Part shown: piece by piece, positions 38,635 through 48,598 of the stretch | How positions within the stretch are numbered: position 1 is the first letter of the stretch | Layout of the letters: the number at the start of each line of letters is the position of its first letter | From: Streptococcus pseudoporcinus LQ 940-04 | Lineage (GTDB): Bacteria; Bacillota; Bacilli; Lactobacillales; Streptococcaceae | DNA length: 64,000 nucleotides | Direction: 5' to 3' | NCBI RefSeq assembly: GCF_000188035.1 | Contig: NZ_AEUY02000005.1 | Span: forward strand, 1,426,001-1,490,000 | Translations under genes and position numbers: made by a program | Notes under the pieces: model-generated | What the model was told of the DNA's origin: nothing | The model's input: only the letters and a program-made list of their open reading frames with translations | Database searches by the model: none

Positions 38635-39321
38635 ATGTATTCCATTAAACTCGAGAAAGAAAGTTTACTACCTAGAGAAAAGTTAGTTCGCAACGGAGCC
38701 GAGCAACTCAGTAATCAAGAACTTTTAGCCATCATACTGAGAACTGGTAACAAGGATAAACATGTTATGGAGCTAGCCGCCACCCTCTTAAACACAGTCT
38801 CATCATTATCCGATTTTAAAAAAATGTCTTTACAAGAGTTACGACAACTAGTCGGAATTGGCAATGTAAAATCAATTGAGTTAAAAGCAATGCTTGAATT
38901 CGCCAGAAGAATCCAAGAATCTGAACAAACTAGCCAATATCAAATTTTGTCTAGCTTTCAAATTGCTAAGAAAATGATCAAACAGTTGGGAGATAAAGAA
39001 CAAGAACATTTAGTAGCATTGTACTTAGACACTCAAAATAAGGTTATTGAAGAGAAGACTATTTTTATTGGAAGTGTTCGACGTTCAATAGCAGAGCCAA
39101 GGGAAATTCTGCATTATGCGTGTCGAAATATGGCGACAAGTATGATTATTGTTCATAATCACCCTTCGGGTTTGGTAAACCCAAGTGAAAATGATTATCA
39201 CTTCACAAAAAACATAAAACAATTATGTGATCAAATCGGAATTGCTTGTCTTGACCACATAATTGTTGGAAAAAATAATTATTATAGTTTTCGTGAAAAA
39301 ACCAATCTTTTTTGTGAATAA
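38635..39321 (+). CDS. radC: RadC-family JAB domain protein
   Basis: A 228-residue protein. The N-terminal helix-hairpin-helix region (about 30-90, [15 protein letters not shown] and [14 protein letters not shown]) is followed by a JAB1/MPN-type metallopeptidase domain with [15 protein letters not shown], the HxH…D metal motif. Despite the name, a role in DNA repair is doubtful; it may act in DNA transaction or competence. The start chosen is ATG 38635, with GGAGG 7 nt upstream. An ATG at 38599 precedes that site. Confidence 0.9.
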   Translation: MYSIKLEKESLLPREKLVRNGAEQLSNQELLAIILRTGNKDKHVMELAATLLNTVSSLSDFKKMSLQELRQLVGIGNVKSIELKAMLEFARRIQESEQTSQYQILSSFQIAKKMIKQLGDKEQEHLVALYLDTQNKVIEEKTIFIGSVRRSIAEPREILHYACRNMATSMIIVHNHPSGLVNPSENDYHFTKNIKQLCDQIGIACLDHIIVGKNNYYSFREKTNLFCE

Positions 39322-39358
39322 ACTCTTGGAATAAAGTAAAATTTGTGAAGAGTTTATG
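39318..39358. terminator. Inverted repeat between radC and rex
   Basis: ATAAACTCTT (39318-39327) and AAGAGTTTAT (39349-39358) form a perfect 10-bp stem beginning at the radC stop. There is no clear T run, so termination is uncertain. Confidence 0.4.
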
Positions 39359-39396
39359 ATTGTCATTGAGCTTTTCAGTTGCTAATGGACGCTATC

Positions 39397-40038
39397 TTAC
39401 TTATTTGCTTGATTCATAAAATAAAGTAAGGTTTGTAGTTCACTTGTTAAATCAACATATTGTACAATAACATCAGCTGGCACCTGTAAATGTACCGGTG
39501 AAAAACTTAGGATTCCTTTAATCCCTGCAGCAATAAGCTGATCAGCCACCTCTTGTGCCTGTACGCTTGGAACAGTTAAAATAGCTGTTTCAATATCTGT
39601 TTTTTCAACATGTTCCTTTAATGTAGACATGCCATAAATTGGAATTCCGTCAGCGGTAGTTGTTCCCACCATGGGATGATTATCGACGTCAAAACCCATT
39701 GAGATTTGCATCTTATTACGATCGTGGAAGCGATAGTGTAGTAGCGCACGACCAATATTACCACAACCTACAATAAGGACATTAGTTGTCGAATGATCAT
39801 TCAAGAGATCAGCAAAAAAGTTCATCAATTTTGAAACATCATATCCAAATCCGCGGCGTCCCAATTCACCAAAGTAGGAAAAGTCGCGACGGACAGTCGC
39901 AGAGTCAATTCCCATTGCATCTGCGATTTGTTTAGAACTTGCTTTTTCAATCTGATCGGCATAAAAGCGTTTGAAAATGCGATAATATAAAGACAAGCGC
40001 TTAGCTGTTGCCTTTGGAATAGATTTATCAATTACCAT
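39397..40038 (-). CDS. rex: Redox-sensing transcriptional repressor Rex
   Basis: A 213-residue NADH/NAD+-sensing repressor. The N-terminal winged helix (about 15-75) includes [28 protein letters not shown]-type segments. The Rossmann domain opens [13 protein letters not shown] near residue 88. In streptococci Rex represses fermentation and NADH-oxidising genes, and a candidate target (nox) lies at the end of this window. It is transcribed alone on the minus strand, with TTGCAT-18-TACAAT upstream. Confidence 0.93.
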   Translation of the reverse strand: MVIDKSIPKATAKRLSLYYRIFKRFYADQIEKASSKQIADAMGIDSATVRRDFSYFGELGRRGFGYDVSKLMNFFADLLNDHSTTNVLIVGCGNIGRALLHYRFHDRNKMQISMGFDVDNHPMVGTTTADGIPIYGMSTLKEHVEKTDIETAILTVPSVQAQEVADQLIAAGIKGILSFSPVHLQVPADVIVQYVDLTSELQTLLYFMNQANK

Positions 40039-40081
40039 TGTTTTGCTCCTTTGTTTATTATTCAGTATCTTTCATGATACT

Positions 40082-40111
40082 ATTGTAACAAATACTTTGT
40101 GAAAAATGCAA
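40082..40111 (-). promoter_or_regulatory. Promoter of rex with a possible Rex half-site
   Basis: On the minus strand, TTGCAT (40106-40111), an 18-bp spacer and TACAAT (40082-40087). The spacer contains TTCACAAA, half of the TTGTGA-N6-TCACAA Rex operator. Confidence 0.45.
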
Positions 40112-40159
40112 CTTTAATCTACTAGATAGGGCTAAATATTCCTAGTTAGCTTACTTATA

Positions 40160-40190
40160 AGAAAAACCTTCTTTTACAGAAGGCTCTTTT
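40160..40190 (-). terminator. Terminator of the prs-iscS/DUF1831 operon
   Basis: On the minus strand GCCTTCT pairs with AGAAGG around a short loop and is followed by TTTTTC. It lies about 60 bp after the DUF1831 stop. Confidence 0.55.
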
Positions 40191-40248
40191 ATAACATGAA
40201 TAATAAAAAGGGAATTTTCTTAAGCCATTTAAACTCATAGGTAAGAGC

Positions 40249-40596
40249 TTAGTTTGCTTTCTTGGTAAAGATATCACGTTCGACTAAGCTATCCATTAAA
40301 AAGTAAAACTTATCTTGTAATATTTTATGTTTTTCTGACTTGAAAATATTCACCATACGTAAGCCAGACTGATCTGTAATGGCTAATTTAAAAGCGTTGA
40401 GCTCTTTATTAATCGTAATTTTCAATGGGAAGCCATCACCAGAGTTTGGGACTTCCTCTAAAAGGCGTGTCAATTCATAGTGTCCTACTTTTGTGACTGA
40501 AAAAGTTGTATCTCTTAGAGTGTATTTTTTAATTTTGGGACTTATTTCATATTTGTACCGACAGTCTGGTAAAGCAATTTCTTTTTCAAATGCCAT
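40249..40596 (-). CDS. DUF1831 family protein
   Basis: A 115-residue soluble protein. It resembles the DUF1831 family of Lactobacillales, which lies next to cysteine desulfurase genes. No catalytic motif is visible. It overlaps the end of the desulfurase by 11 nt, so it is translationally coupled, which suggests a role with sulfur transfer. That link is inference from context. Confidence 0.7.
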   Translation of the reverse strand: MAFEKEIALPDCRYKYEISPKIKKYTLRDTTFSVTKVGHYELTRLLEEVPNSGDGFPLKITINKELNAFKLAITDQSGLRMVNIFKSEKHKILQDKFYFLMDSLVERDIFTKKAN

Positions 40597-42688
40597 TTGA
40601 TACTCCTAAAATAGTTTTTAATTCTTCTGTGAGGGTTTGAACTTCCTCAAGTGTATTTTGTTCAGAAAATGAAATTCTGATGGCTTCATTTAGTCGAGCA
40701 GACTCTTTGCCATAGTAGGCTTCTAAAACGTGACTTGGTTCAACTGTACCAGCAGTACAAGCAGAGCCTGTAGAAATAGCAATATTTGCCATGTCTAAGC
40801 GTGTAAGTAAGAGTCCGTTTTGTTGACCAGGAAAGCCAATATTGATAACATGTGGAAGCGAGTTTTTTGATTTTGATAAGTAGTAGTTGCTATCAGAAAG
40901 ATTAGTAATTAAAGTGTTTGCAAGGGTCTCAACGTGTTGAAAATTTTCTGTCATATTGTTATAAGCCTCTTGCAAGGCCTTTGCCATTCCGACAATACCA
41001 ATAAGGTTTTCGGTACTAGCACGTCTTTTTTCTTCCTGATCTCCACCGTGTAAAAGCTGGTCAAAATGTTGGCCGCCACAGTAGAGGAAACCAACACCCT
41101 TTGGGCCATGAAACTTGTGGGCAGAGGCGGATAAAAAATCAATTCCCAGCTCTTTGGGGTTAATGGGAACCTTACCAATTATCTGAACAGCATCAAGGTG
41201 AAAGATTGCTTGATGTTGTTTCAAGTTTTTGGCTACTTCTTGATAGGGTAATAAATCCCCAGTTTCATTGTTAGCAGCCATCATACTAACCATAATAGTA
41301 TCATCACGCAAGGCATCTTGAACCTGTTGACATGTAATGTGTCCATCAATAGGTTTTAAGTAAGTGACTTCAAAGCCGAAACGTTCTTCTAGATAAGCCA
41401 TTGTGTGAAGTACTGAGTGGTGCTCAATGGCAGTTGTTATTAAATGCTTCCCTTTGTGCTGATTAGCAAGGGCATAGCCTTTAAGGGCAGTATTATTACT
41501 TTCAGTTCCTCCAGAGGTAAAGATGATAGAACGGCTTTCAACGTCAAGGAGGTCAGCAATTTCTTGACGACAAGTTCGTAAAATTTTACTAGCAGATCGT
41601 CCGAAAGAATGGACACTGGAGGGATTACCGAAAGTAGTGGTCATGACTTGAGTCATACTTCTGATAACAGCATCACTTAAAGGTGTTGTCGCTGCATTAT
41701 CAAAATAGATAGGATTATTTTTTTCATTTGGGTGGTAGGCAAAAAGTGGGCTTAATGGTTTTCTTTCATGGATATTGATAATAGCTTTCGCAATTAGTTC
41801 ACTAGCTGTAAGGTAGTTGACATTTACAGGTTTACGGTTTTTAGTTAGGACAGAGTCAGTAACAAGAATTTCTTTGATCGGGGTTGCTTCTAAAATATCA
41901 GCTGCACCACCAGCAAATAGACCGTGGCTAGCAACCGCATAGATATCAGTCGCGCCTTCGCGTTCTAAAATTTTAGCTGCTTCTGCAAAAGTGATACCTG
42001 TATTCAAGATATCATCAATGAGAATAGCTTTTTTACCAACAACATCACCAATGATGTAGCCTTCTTCACGCTCAGTTTCATCCTCTGAATAATCAATAAT
42101 TGCAATAGGTGAATCTAAGAGTTCAGCTAAACTCCTAGCCCTTTTAATACCAGAATTTTTAGGACTGACGATAACGACATCCTCACCACACAAACCTTTT
42201 TCCTCATAATGTTCAGCAAAAAGCGGCGTTGTGAATAAGTTATCAACGGGAATATCAAAGAAGCCTTGTACTTGGACAGCATGTAAATCTAAAGTAAGGA
42301 CGCGATCAATACCAGCTTTGGTTAGCATATTAGCAACTAGCTTAGCTGTAATAGGTTCGCGTGATTTTGAAACCCGGTCTTGGCGAGAATAGCCAAAATA
42401 TGGCAAGACAACGTTGACTGAATTAGCACTAGCTCGTTTACAAGCATCAATCATGATGAGTAGTTCCCATAAGTTATCATTAACAGGAAAACTTGTTGAT
42501 TGAACAATATAAATATCATCTCCTCGGACAGTTTCCTCAATGTTGATCATGATTTCACCATCTGAAAATTGACGTGAGGAAATTTTCCCTAATGGAATGC
42601 CAGATGCTTTGGAAATTTTCTCAGCGATTGGTAAGTTTGAGGTGAGTGAAAATAGTTTGATTTGCTTATCAGCATATCGTTCAGTCAT
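40586..42688 (-). CDS. In-frame fusion of PRPP synthetase and cysteine desulfurase
   Basis: A single 700-codon ORF. Residues 1 to about 325 form a complete ribose-phosphate pyrophosphokinase: opening [12 protein letters not shown], catalytic [16 protein letters not shown], and PRPP loop [11 protein letters not shown]. Residues 326-700 form a complete IscS/NifS-type desulfurase: [21 protein letters not shown], the PLP lysine in [10 protein letters not shown] and catalytic Cys in GSACTAG. In other streptococci, as I recall, these are separate neighbouring genes (prs2, iscS), the second starting [10 protein letters not shown]. Here the codon in place of that Met is CCT. An A7 run (coding strand) lies at codons 322-324, at the junction. 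Start ATG 42688. Confidence 0.85.
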   Translation of the reverse strand: MTERYADKQIKLFSLTSNLPIAEKISKASGIPLGKISSRQFSDGEIMINIEETVRGDDIYIVQSTSFPVNDNLWELLIMIDACKRASANSVNVVLPYFGYSRQDRVSKSREPITAKLVANMLTKAGIDRVLTLDLHAVQVQGFFDIPVDNLFTTPLFAEHYEEKGLCGEDVVIVSPKNSGIKRARSLAELLDSPIAIIDYSEDETEREEGYIIGDVVGKKAILIDDILNTGITFAEAAKILEREGATDIYAVASHGLFAGGAADILEATPIKEILVTDSVLTKNRKPVNVNYLTASELIAKAIINIHERKPLSPLFAYHPNEKNNPIYFDNAATTPLSDAVIRSMTQVMTTTFGNPSSVHSFGRSASKILRTCRQEIADLLDVESRSIIFTSGGTESNNTALKGYALANQHKGKHLITTAIEHHSVLHTMAYLEERFGFEVTYLKPIDGHITCQQVQDALRDDTIMVSMMAANNETGDLLPYQEVAKNLKQHQAIFHLDAVQIIGKVPINPKELGIDFLSASAHKFHGPKGVGFLYCGGQHFDQLLHGGDQEEKRRASTENLIGIVGMAKALQEAYNNMTENFQHVETLANTLITNLSDSNYYLSKSKNSLPHVINIGFPGQQNGLLLTRLDMANIAISTGSACTAGTVEPSHVLEAYYGKESARLNEAIRISFSEQNTLEEVQTLTEELKTILGVSNGI

Positions 42689-42773
42689 GATAATGGTAGC
42701 TCCTTATATCTTCTTTAGAATGTGAATTTGCATAAAATTCCATTCAATTCCTAAATTGACAGTACTATTCTAT

Positions 42774-42803
42774 CAAAAAAACAGAAAAATTGCATTTTTC
42801 TGT
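42774..42803 (-). terminator. Terminator after the CYTH gene
   Basis: ACAGAAAAAT (42781-42790) pairs with ATTTTTCTGT (42794-42803). On the minus strand it is followed by a T run (42774-42780). Confidence 0.65.
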
Positions 42804-42814
42804 CGAGAATATTT

Positions 42815-43381
42815 TCAAGAGTTGAGGGTATTGCTAAAACGCGCAACTTTACTTTTGGCATACTTAAAGGAGATGTGATTTTCTTCTAAAAATCGTTCAA
42901 AATCAGCTTGGCCTTTTTCAGCATTTTGAACTTCAAGTTCCAACTCATAGTCAATAATAGAAGCATAGTGGTTACAATCCAAAGCCATTTTCCCAATAGG
43001 AGTAATGGTTTCCCGGCGAGTAGTTGTTAAGTAACCAAAGTTTTCTATTTTTGAAACATCAATACCTTCTGTCTCGATAAGGGTTTTGATACTACTTTGG
43101 GGAAAATGACCCGTTTTTATTATTTTTTTTGCACTAATCAAAGATAAGTCAATATTGTATTCCCTATTACCGATAGTTTCCGGAACTTTCAGTGTTAATT
43201 CAGCCTGTTCGGCAAATGTGCGGACTCGCAGGGACATGCGATGAGCTTTCAGGTCGAAATTAGGGGTGTCCATATAATAATTAGTCTGCACGACAGGGGT
43301 TACATGTGATAGTTGCTTGAGTAAGCCTTGGTACTCTTTTTTAGTGAGCAGAGTTTTATATTCGATTTCTAGGTTAGACAT
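42815..43381 (-). CDS. CYTH domain protein (YjbK-like)
   Basis: A 188-residue triphosphate tunnel-fold protein. It opens MSNLEIEYKTLL, containing the ExExK metal/phosphate motif, with basic residues RMSLRVRTF and TLKVPE typical of CYTH enzymes. Bacterial members act as inorganic triphosphatases or adenylate cyclases; the low-GC YjbK branch is probably a polyphosphatase-type enzyme. It is divergent from relQ, a pairing also seen in other Firmicutes (yjbK/yjbM). Confidence 0.85.
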   Translation of the reverse strand: MSNLEIEYKTLLTKKEYQGLLKQLSHVTPVVQTNYYMDTPNFDLKAHRMSLRVRTFAEQAELTLKVPETIGNREYNIDLSLISAKKIIKTGHFPQSSIKTLIETEGIDVSKIENFGYLTTTRRETITPIGKMALDCNHYASIIDYELELEVQNAEKGQADFERFLEENHISFKYAKSKVARFSNTLNS

Positions 43382-43406
43382 GTTACCTTCCTTTTATGCT
43401 ATTTTA

Positions 43407-43415
43407 TGCTATAAT
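43407..43415 (+). promoter_or_regulatory. Extended -10 promoter of relQ-nadK-rluD
   Basis: TGCTATAAT has a TGn extension plus a perfect -10. It is preceded by a direct repeat TTTTATGCTA (near 43393 and 43403). The divergent CYTH promoter overlaps this region. Confidence 0.6.
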
Positions 43416-43472
43416 AAGTTGTTATTTCAATTTTATATCAAAGTTTCTGCTTTGACAAGAAAGGAGTAAGCT

Positions 43473-44144
43473 GTGGCAGTTGACTGGGAAGATTTCCTTG
43501 ATCCCTATATTCAGGCGGTAGGTGAACTTAAAATCAAATTACGAGGTATTCGTAAACAGTTTCGAAAACAAAATCGCTATTCTCCAATTGAATTTGTAAC
43601 AGGTCGCGTTAAATCTGTGGAGAGTATTAAACAAAAAATGGTACTCAGAGGTGTCCTTGAAGAAAATATTGCTCAGGATATCCAAGATATTGCAGGATTG
43701 CGCATTATGGTTCAATTTGTCGATGACATTGATGAAGTTTTGAACCTTTTAAGGCAAAGGCAAGATATGACTATCGTTTACGAACGTGATTACATTCGTA
43801 ATATGAAAAGAAGTGGATATCGTTCTTACCACGTTGTTGTTGAGTATCCAGTCGACACCATTGATGGGCAAAAGAAAGTTTTAGCCGAAATCCAAATTAG
43901 AACATTGGGAATGAACTTTTGGGCAACCATTGAACATTCTCTCAATTATAAATATAAGGGTGAATTCCCAGAAGAGATTAAAAAGCGCCTTTCTCGGACC
44001 GCTAAAATTGCTCTTGAGCTAGATGAAGAAATGCGGAAGATTCGTGATGATATTAGAGAAGCTCAACTTCTCTTTGATCCGGGAAGTCGTAACGTAAGTG
44101 ATGGTGTAGGAAACAGTGATGACACAGATGAATTATACAGATAA
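43473..44144 (+). CDS. relQ: Small alarmone synthetase (GTP pyrophosphokinase RelQ)
   Basis: A 223-residue single-domain (p)ppGpp synthetase lacking hydrolase and regulatory domains. It shows [10 protein letters not shown], the RxxD-type segment [26 protein letters not shown] and the EIQIRT substrate motif. The start is GTG 43473 with AAAGGAG 6 nt upstream. Its end overlaps nadK, and the relQ-nadK-rluD-pta order is common in streptococci, linking stress alarmone, NADP supply, RNA modification and acetate metabolism. Confidence 0.93.
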   Translation: MAVDWEDFLDPYIQAVGELKIKLRGIRKQFRKQNRYSPIEFVTGRVKSVESIKQKMVLRGVLEENIAQDIQDIAGLRIMVQFVDDIDEVLNLLRQRQDMTIVYERDYIRNMKRSGYRSYHVVVEYPVDTIDGQKKVLAEIQIRTLGMNFWATIEHSLNYKYKGEFPEEIKKRLSRTAKIALELDEEMRKIRDDIREAQLLFDPGSRNVSDGVGNSDDTDELYR

Positions 44145-44955
44145 TGTGATACGAGTTGCCATAATAGCTAATGGCAAATACCAAAGCAAACGTGTCGCTT
44201 CAAAACTTTTTGCCGTCTTTAGAGATGATCCCGATTTTTATCTGACCAAGAAAAAACCTGATGTGGTTATCTCAATTGGCGGTGATGGAATGTTATTGTC
44301 GGCCTTCCATATGTATGAAAACGAACTTGATTCTGTTCGTTTTGTCGGTATTCACACTGGTCATTTAGGATTCTACACTGACTATCGTGACTTTGAAATT
44401 GATAAACTTATTGAAAATCTACGAGAAGATAAGGGAGATAAAGTATCTTATCCTATCCTTAAGATTGTTTTGACTCTGGAAAACGGTCGCATTATAAAAG
44501 CGAGAGCTTTGAACGAAGCAACCATTAAACGTATTGAAAAAACGATGGTTGCAGATGTCTATATTAATAATGTCCGGTTCGAAAGTTTTCGTGGTGATGG
44601 CATGTCTATTTCGACACCGACAGGCAGTACAGCCTATAATAAATCTCTTGGCGGAGCGATTCTTCATCCAACTATAGAAGCCCTTCAATTAACAGAAATA
44701 TCAAGCCTCAATAATCTTGTTTTCCGAACAGTTGGTTCCTCTTTAATTATCCCTAAAGAAGAAATGATAGAAATTGTACCACAACGAACAGGTATTTATA
44801 CTGTGTCCGTTGATAATAAAACCTATAATTTGAAAAATGTCGTTAAAGCTCAATATTACATTGACAGCGAAAAAATTCATTTTGTATCAACGCCGAGCCA
44901 TACTAGTTTCTGGGAACGAGTACAAGATGCTTTTATTGGTGAATTGGACTCATGA
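44119..44955 (+). CDS. nadK: NAD kinase
   Basis: A 278-residue enzyme phosphorylating NAD to NADP. The GGDGM motif ([14 protein letters not shown]) is near residue 55, with the NE/D substrate motif (NEAT) and [12 protein letters not shown]-type loop ([14 protein letters not shown]). The start chosen is ATG 44119 after AGGA; GTG 44116 and ATG 44128 are alternatives. It overlaps relQ by 26 nt and the next gene by 4 nt. Confidence 0.93.
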   Translation: MTQMNYTDNVIRVAIIANGKYQSKRVASKLFAVFRDDPDFYLTKKKPDVVISIGGDGMLLSAFHMYENELDSVRFVGIHTGHLGFYTDYRDFEIDKLIENLREDKGDKVSYPILKIVLTLENGRIIKARALNEATIKRIEKTMVADVYINNVRFESFRGDGMSISTPTGSTAYNKSLGGAILHPTIEALQLTEISSLNNLVFRTVGSSLIIPKEEMIEIVPQRTGIYTVSVDNKTYNLKNVVKAQYYIDSEKIHFVSTPSHTSFWERVQDAFIGELDS

Positions 44956-45842
44956 AGTTTGAATTTATAGCAGATCGTAGAACTAAAGTGAAGACGCTAC
45001 TAAAAAGTCATGATGTATCAAAAGGTTTACTGGCAAAAGTTAAATATAAGGGTGGTCGTATTGCAGTAAATGGTATTGAACGTAATGCCATTTACTTATT
45101 GGATATTGGTGATATAGTTAGTATTACAATACCAAATGAACGGCCTTTTGAGAAATTAGAGGCGATCTCTCATCCTTTGGACATTGTTTATGAAGACGAC
45201 CATTTTTTAGTTATTAATAAACCAGTGGGTTATGCCAGTATTCCTAGTGCTATTCATTCTAATACTATTGCTAATTTTATTAAAGGGTATTATGTAGAAC
45301 AGGATTATCCTAATAAGCAAGTTCACATTGTAACTCGTTTAGATCGTGATACGAGTGGCTTGATGCTTTTTGCTAAGCACGGCTATGCCCATGCCCGACT
45401 TGATAAACAACTTCAAGCTCGAGCAATAGAAAAGCGCTACTTTGCTTTGGTATCTGGAGATGGACAATTGCCAGATCAAGGGGAAATTATTGCACCAATT
45501 GGTCGCTCAAAAGATAGTATTATTACCCGTACCGTTGACCCCATGGGTAAGTATGCTAGAACATCCTACCAAGTTGTGGGTCGCTATGCGGAAAATGTTC
45601 ACTTGGTTGATATTAAGCTCCATACAGGAAGAACACATCAGATTAGGGTTCATTTTTCGCATATTGGTTTTCCCTTACTTGGTGATGACCTTTATGGTGG
45701 ACGACTTGATCTCGGAATCACAAGGCAAGCACTGCATTGCCATTTTTTGAGTTTTCACAATCCGTTTACTGAAAATGTAAGCCAACATACAATTCATTTG
45801 ACAGATGACTTTGAGAACGTTATCATAGATTTACAGAAATAA
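44952..45842 (+). CDS. RluA-family pseudouridine synthase
   Basis: A 296-residue RNA pseudouridine synthase. The N-terminal S4-like region (about 10-60) is followed by the catalytic domain, with the RluA/RluD signature [16 protein letters not shown] carrying the active Asp, and the later GRTHQIRVH. It is annotated as RluD-like in related genomes; the exact uridine target (23S rRNA or tRNA) cannot be told. It is coupled to nadK by ATGA. Confidence 0.9.
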   Translation: MKFEFIADRRTKVKTLLKSHDVSKGLLAKVKYKGGRIAVNGIERNAIYLLDIGDIVSITIPNERPFEKLEAISHPLDIVYEDDHFLVINKPVGYASIPSAIHSNTIANFIKGYYVEQDYPNKQVHIVTRLDRDTSGLMLFAKHGYAHARLDKQLQARAIEKRYFALVSGDGQLPDQGEIIAPIGRSKDSIITRTVDPMGKYARTSYQVVGRYAENVHLVDIKLHTGRTHQIRVHFSHIGFPLLGDDLYGGRLDLGITRQALHCHFLSFHNPFTENVSQHTIHLTDDFENVIIDLQK

Positions 45843-45861
45843 AAAATGAGGTATTAAAAAA

Positions 45862-46863
45862 ATGAGTATTAGAAGCTTGTTTGGTAGTTTAAGAGAAAAA
45901 GTTGTAGGAAAACACGTTAAAATTGTTTTCCCTGAAGGAAATGATGAGCGTGTTGTGCGTGCAGCGGCACGTCTTAAATTTGAGGGTTTGGTAGAACCAA
46001 TTATTCTTGGTGAGGCTGATGAGATTAGAGCCTTACTCACAAAACTAGGTTTTGCTGACCAAGACTATGCTATCATTAATCCAGTTGACTATCCTGAATT
46101 CGAAGAAATGAAAAAAGAATTTGTCACTATTCGTAAAGGTAAAGCAACAATGGAAGATGCTGATAAAATGCTCAAAGATGTTAACTATTTTGGTGTTATG
46201 TTGGTAAAAATGGGGCTTGCAGATGGTATGGTTTCAGGTGCTATCCATTCAACAGCTGACACCGTGCGTCCTGCTCTTCAAATCATTAAAACAAAACCAG
46301 GTATTTCACGGACATCAGGTGTTTTCTTGATGAATCGTGAAAATACAAATGAACGTTATATTTTTGCGGACTGCGCTATTAACATTGATCCAAGTGCCCA
46401 AGAATTAGCTGAAATTGCGGTTAATACTGCCGAAACAGCTGAAATCTTTGATATTGAACCTAAAGTAGCCATGCTCAGTTTCTCAACGAAAGGGTCAGGT
46501 AAGGCTCCCCAAGTTGATAAAGTAGCAGAAGCGACAAAAATCGCAAAAACCTTAAATCCTTCCCTTGCTTTAGATGGGGAATTGCAATTTGATGCTGCCT
46601 TTGTACCTGAAACGGCAGCTATTAAAGCTCCTGACTCTGATGTTGCTGGTCAAGCCAATACTTTTGTCTTCCCTGACTTGCAATCTGGTAATATTGGCTA
46701 TAAAATTGCACAACGTTTAGGTATGTTTGATGCTATTGGTCCAATCCTTCAAGGTTTGAATAAACCGGTAAATGATTTGTCTCGTGGCTCTAGTGCAGAA
46801 GATATCTACAAATTAGGTATTATTACAGCAGCACAAGCTTTAGGAAAGTTTGAAGCTGAATAA
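45862..46863 (+). CDS. pta: Phosphate acetyltransferase
   Basis: A 333-residue enzyme interconverting acetyl-CoA and acetyl phosphate, feeding acetate kinase for ATP. It is the short form, lacking the N-terminal regulatory domain. It shows ADGMVSGAIHSTADTVRPAL, MLSFSTKGSG and VFPDLQSGNIGYKIAQR. The ribosome site (GAGG) is modest. It is the last gene of the relQ operon or a separately transcribed unit; a terminator follows. Confidence 0.93.
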   Translation: MSIRSLFGSLREKVVGKHVKIVFPEGNDERVVRAAARLKFEGLVEPIILGEADEIRALLTKLGFADQDYAIINPVDYPEFEEMKKEFVTIRKGKATMEDADKMLKDVNYFGVMLVKMGLADGMVSGAIHSTADTVRPALQIIKTKPGISRTSGVFLMNRENTNERYIFADCAINIDPSAQELAEIAVNTAETAEIFDIEPKVAMLSFSTKGSGKAPQVDKVAEATKIAKTLNPSLALDGELQFDAAFVPETAAIKAPDSDVAGQANTFVFPDLQSGNIGYKIAQRLGMFDAIGPILQGLNKPVNDLSRGSSAEDIYKLGIITAAQALGKFEAE

Positions 46864-46877
46864 GTATCTCAACTATA

Positions 46878-46920
46878 AAGAGTAAAACTTTGTTAATGGT
46901 AACAGAGTTTTACTTTTGTT
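46878..46920 (+). terminator. Terminator after pta
   Basis: AGTAAAACT (46881-46889) pairs with AGTTTTACT (46906-46914), with inner GTTA/TAAC, then TTTTGTTTT. Confidence 0.7.
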
Positions 46921-46937
46921 TTAGGAGGATTAACAAG

Positions 46938-47696
46938 ATGACAAAACAAATTGCTTTAGTAACAGGCGCTTCGGTAGGATTTGGCAAAGAAATAGTTTAC
47001 CAGTTAATTGCAGATGGTTACCGTGTCATTGGCGCAGCAAGACGTATTGATAAATTACGTGAGATGGAATCCTACTTTGGGGCAGAAAAGTTCCTAGCCT
47101 TACAAATGGATGTCTCAGATACTAACTTAATTGACCTTGCCTTAAAAAAGCTGCCAATTGACTGGCAGGTGATTGATATCTTAATTAATAATGCAGGACT
47201 GGCTTTAGGTCTTGATAAGGCACAAGAAGCGGACTTTGCCAATTGGATGACCATGATTAATACTAATATCGTAGGTTTAACCTATCTAACTCATCACTTA
47301 TTACCTAAAATGGTTGCTAAAAATACTGGTACAATCATTAATATAGGGTCAACAGCAGGAACAATTCCTTATCCTGGAGCCAATATTTATGGTGCAAGTA
47401 AAGCTTTTGTTAAACAATTTTCACTCAATTTACGTGCTGATTTAGCGGGAACAAAGATTCGGGTTTCCAATATTGAACCAGGATTGTGTGAAGGTACAGA
47501 ATTTTCAACTGTCCGTTTTAATGGCGACCAGGAACGCGTGAATGCATTATATCAAGGAGCACATGCCATACAAGCTGTTGATATTGCTAAAACAGTCTCT
47601 TGGATTCTTTCTCAACCAGACCATGTTAATATTAATCGGATTGAAATAATGCCTGTTTCGCAAACTTATGGGCCACAGCCTGTTTATAGAGATTAA
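46938..47696 (+). CDS. Short-chain dehydrogenase/reductase
   Basis: A 252-residue classical SDR. It has the NAD(P) motif TGASVGFGKE (TGxxxGxG) near residue 11, NNAG near 88, the catalytic Ser in NIGSTAG and YGASK (Tyr-xxx-Lys). It resembles the YdfG / 3-hydroxy acid dehydrogenase group acting on serine-like substrates. The start chosen is ATG 46938 after TAGGAGG; an upstream ATG at 46890 lies inside the terminator. Confidence 0.88.
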   Translation: MTKQIALVTGASVGFGKEIVYQLIADGYRVIGAARRIDKLREMESYFGAEKFLALQMDVSDTNLIDLALKKLPIDWQVIDILINNAGLALGLDKAQEADFANWMTMINTNIVGLTYLTHHLLPKMVAKNTGTIINIGSTAGTIPYPGANIYGASKAFVKQFSLNLRADLAGTKIRVSNIEPGLCEGTEFSTVRFNGDQERVNALYQGAHAIQAVDIAKTVSWILSQPDHVNINRIEIMPVSQTYGPQPVYRD

Positions 47697-47700
47697 AAAC

Positions 47701-47740
47701 ATATAGCCATACTGGTAAAAGACAGTATGGCTATATTAGT
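47701..47740 (+). terminator. Terminator after the SDR gene
   Basis: ATATAGCCATACTG (47701-47714) pairs perfectly with CAGTATGGCTATAT (47723-47736). It could also serve the convergent gene at 47762. Confidence 0.75.
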
Positions 47741-47761
47741 AGTATCCTTAATTTGTTATGA

Positions 47762-48448
47762 CTAAAGATTATCTGAGATTGAGGGCCCTGATGTCACATC
47801 TGACCAGCCAACGATGGCTTGTGCCGTTTCTTCGAGGTATTGGGCGAGGATAGGTTTTAAGTCCTGCACAATGTCTATCGTGCCGAGATAGTGACCATCT
47901 TTGTTGGTTAGACTATAATATGACTGAAAATAGATATGGTCTAAGGAAGCAGTCGGAAGGAGAAAATGTTTAGTTTGATTTTCGTGGCTACCTTTAAATT
48001 GACGATAGATCCAAGCTTCCAAATTCTCTTCTTCATCTTCAAAAAAGCTACTGTTAAATTGATGGTTATGGTATATGAAGTTACCACTTTTATCCGACAG
48101 TCGAATTTGATAAGGAAATAAATCCCATAAGGATTGACTGATACTTTGGTAAAATTGGTTTAAGGCGGAGCTGAGCTCTAGAATTATTTGTCCCTCTTTT
48201 AAACGCCCTTCTGTAATGAAGAAAGCTTTAGGTGTTAATTGTTCTGAAAAATAGAAAATGGGGTGGTCTGTTTCAAGTTCTACAAAAGAGAAGATGCCAT
48301 CATATTTGGTGATATTAAAATCAGATGATGACGAAGCAAGTGTTATCTCGAAAAGTTCAGAGTAATAACTTGAAAGTGTTTTAAAGAATTCTTGTTGAAA
48401 AATATTTTTATCTGAGAAAATAGCGAGAATAGCTTGTGTTTTTTTCAT
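47762..48448 (-). CDS. Hypothetical protein with a possible PAS-like C-terminal part
   Basis: A 228-residue soluble acidic protein that I do not recognise. The N-terminal half looks receiver- or flavodoxin-like (AILAIFSDKNIFQQEFFKTLS, DGIFSFVE) but without phospho-acceptor motifs. The C-terminal half (about 110-205) has the rhythm of a PAS fold: IRLSDKSGNFIYHN, then YYSLTNKDGHYLGTIDIVQDL. No output domain follows. It is a single-gene unit between convergent neighbours. A sensory or protein-interaction role is inference. Confidence 0.6.
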   Translation of the reverse strand: MKKTQAILAIFSDKNIFQQEFFKTLSSYYSELFEITLASSSSDFNITKYDGIFSFVELETDHPIFYFSEQLTPKAFFITEGRLKEGQIILELSSALNQFYQSISQSLWDLFPYQIRLSDKSGNFIYHNHQFNSSFFEDEEENLEAWIYRQFKGSHENQTKHFLLPTASLDHIYFQSYYSLTNKDGHYLGTIDIVQDLKPILAQYLEETAQAIVGWSDVTSGPSISDNL

Positions 48449-48598
48449 AAATCCATAGTAACGAGAATAGCTTTAAAATGCAATTAATGCGCTTATGGAA
48501 AAGAGCAGAGAATAGTATTAGAAGTACTGATTAAAAGACTAGTTTGTCCAAGTATCATCATAGTATAATCGCATTGTAAAGTAGGAAGAGGTGACAAA

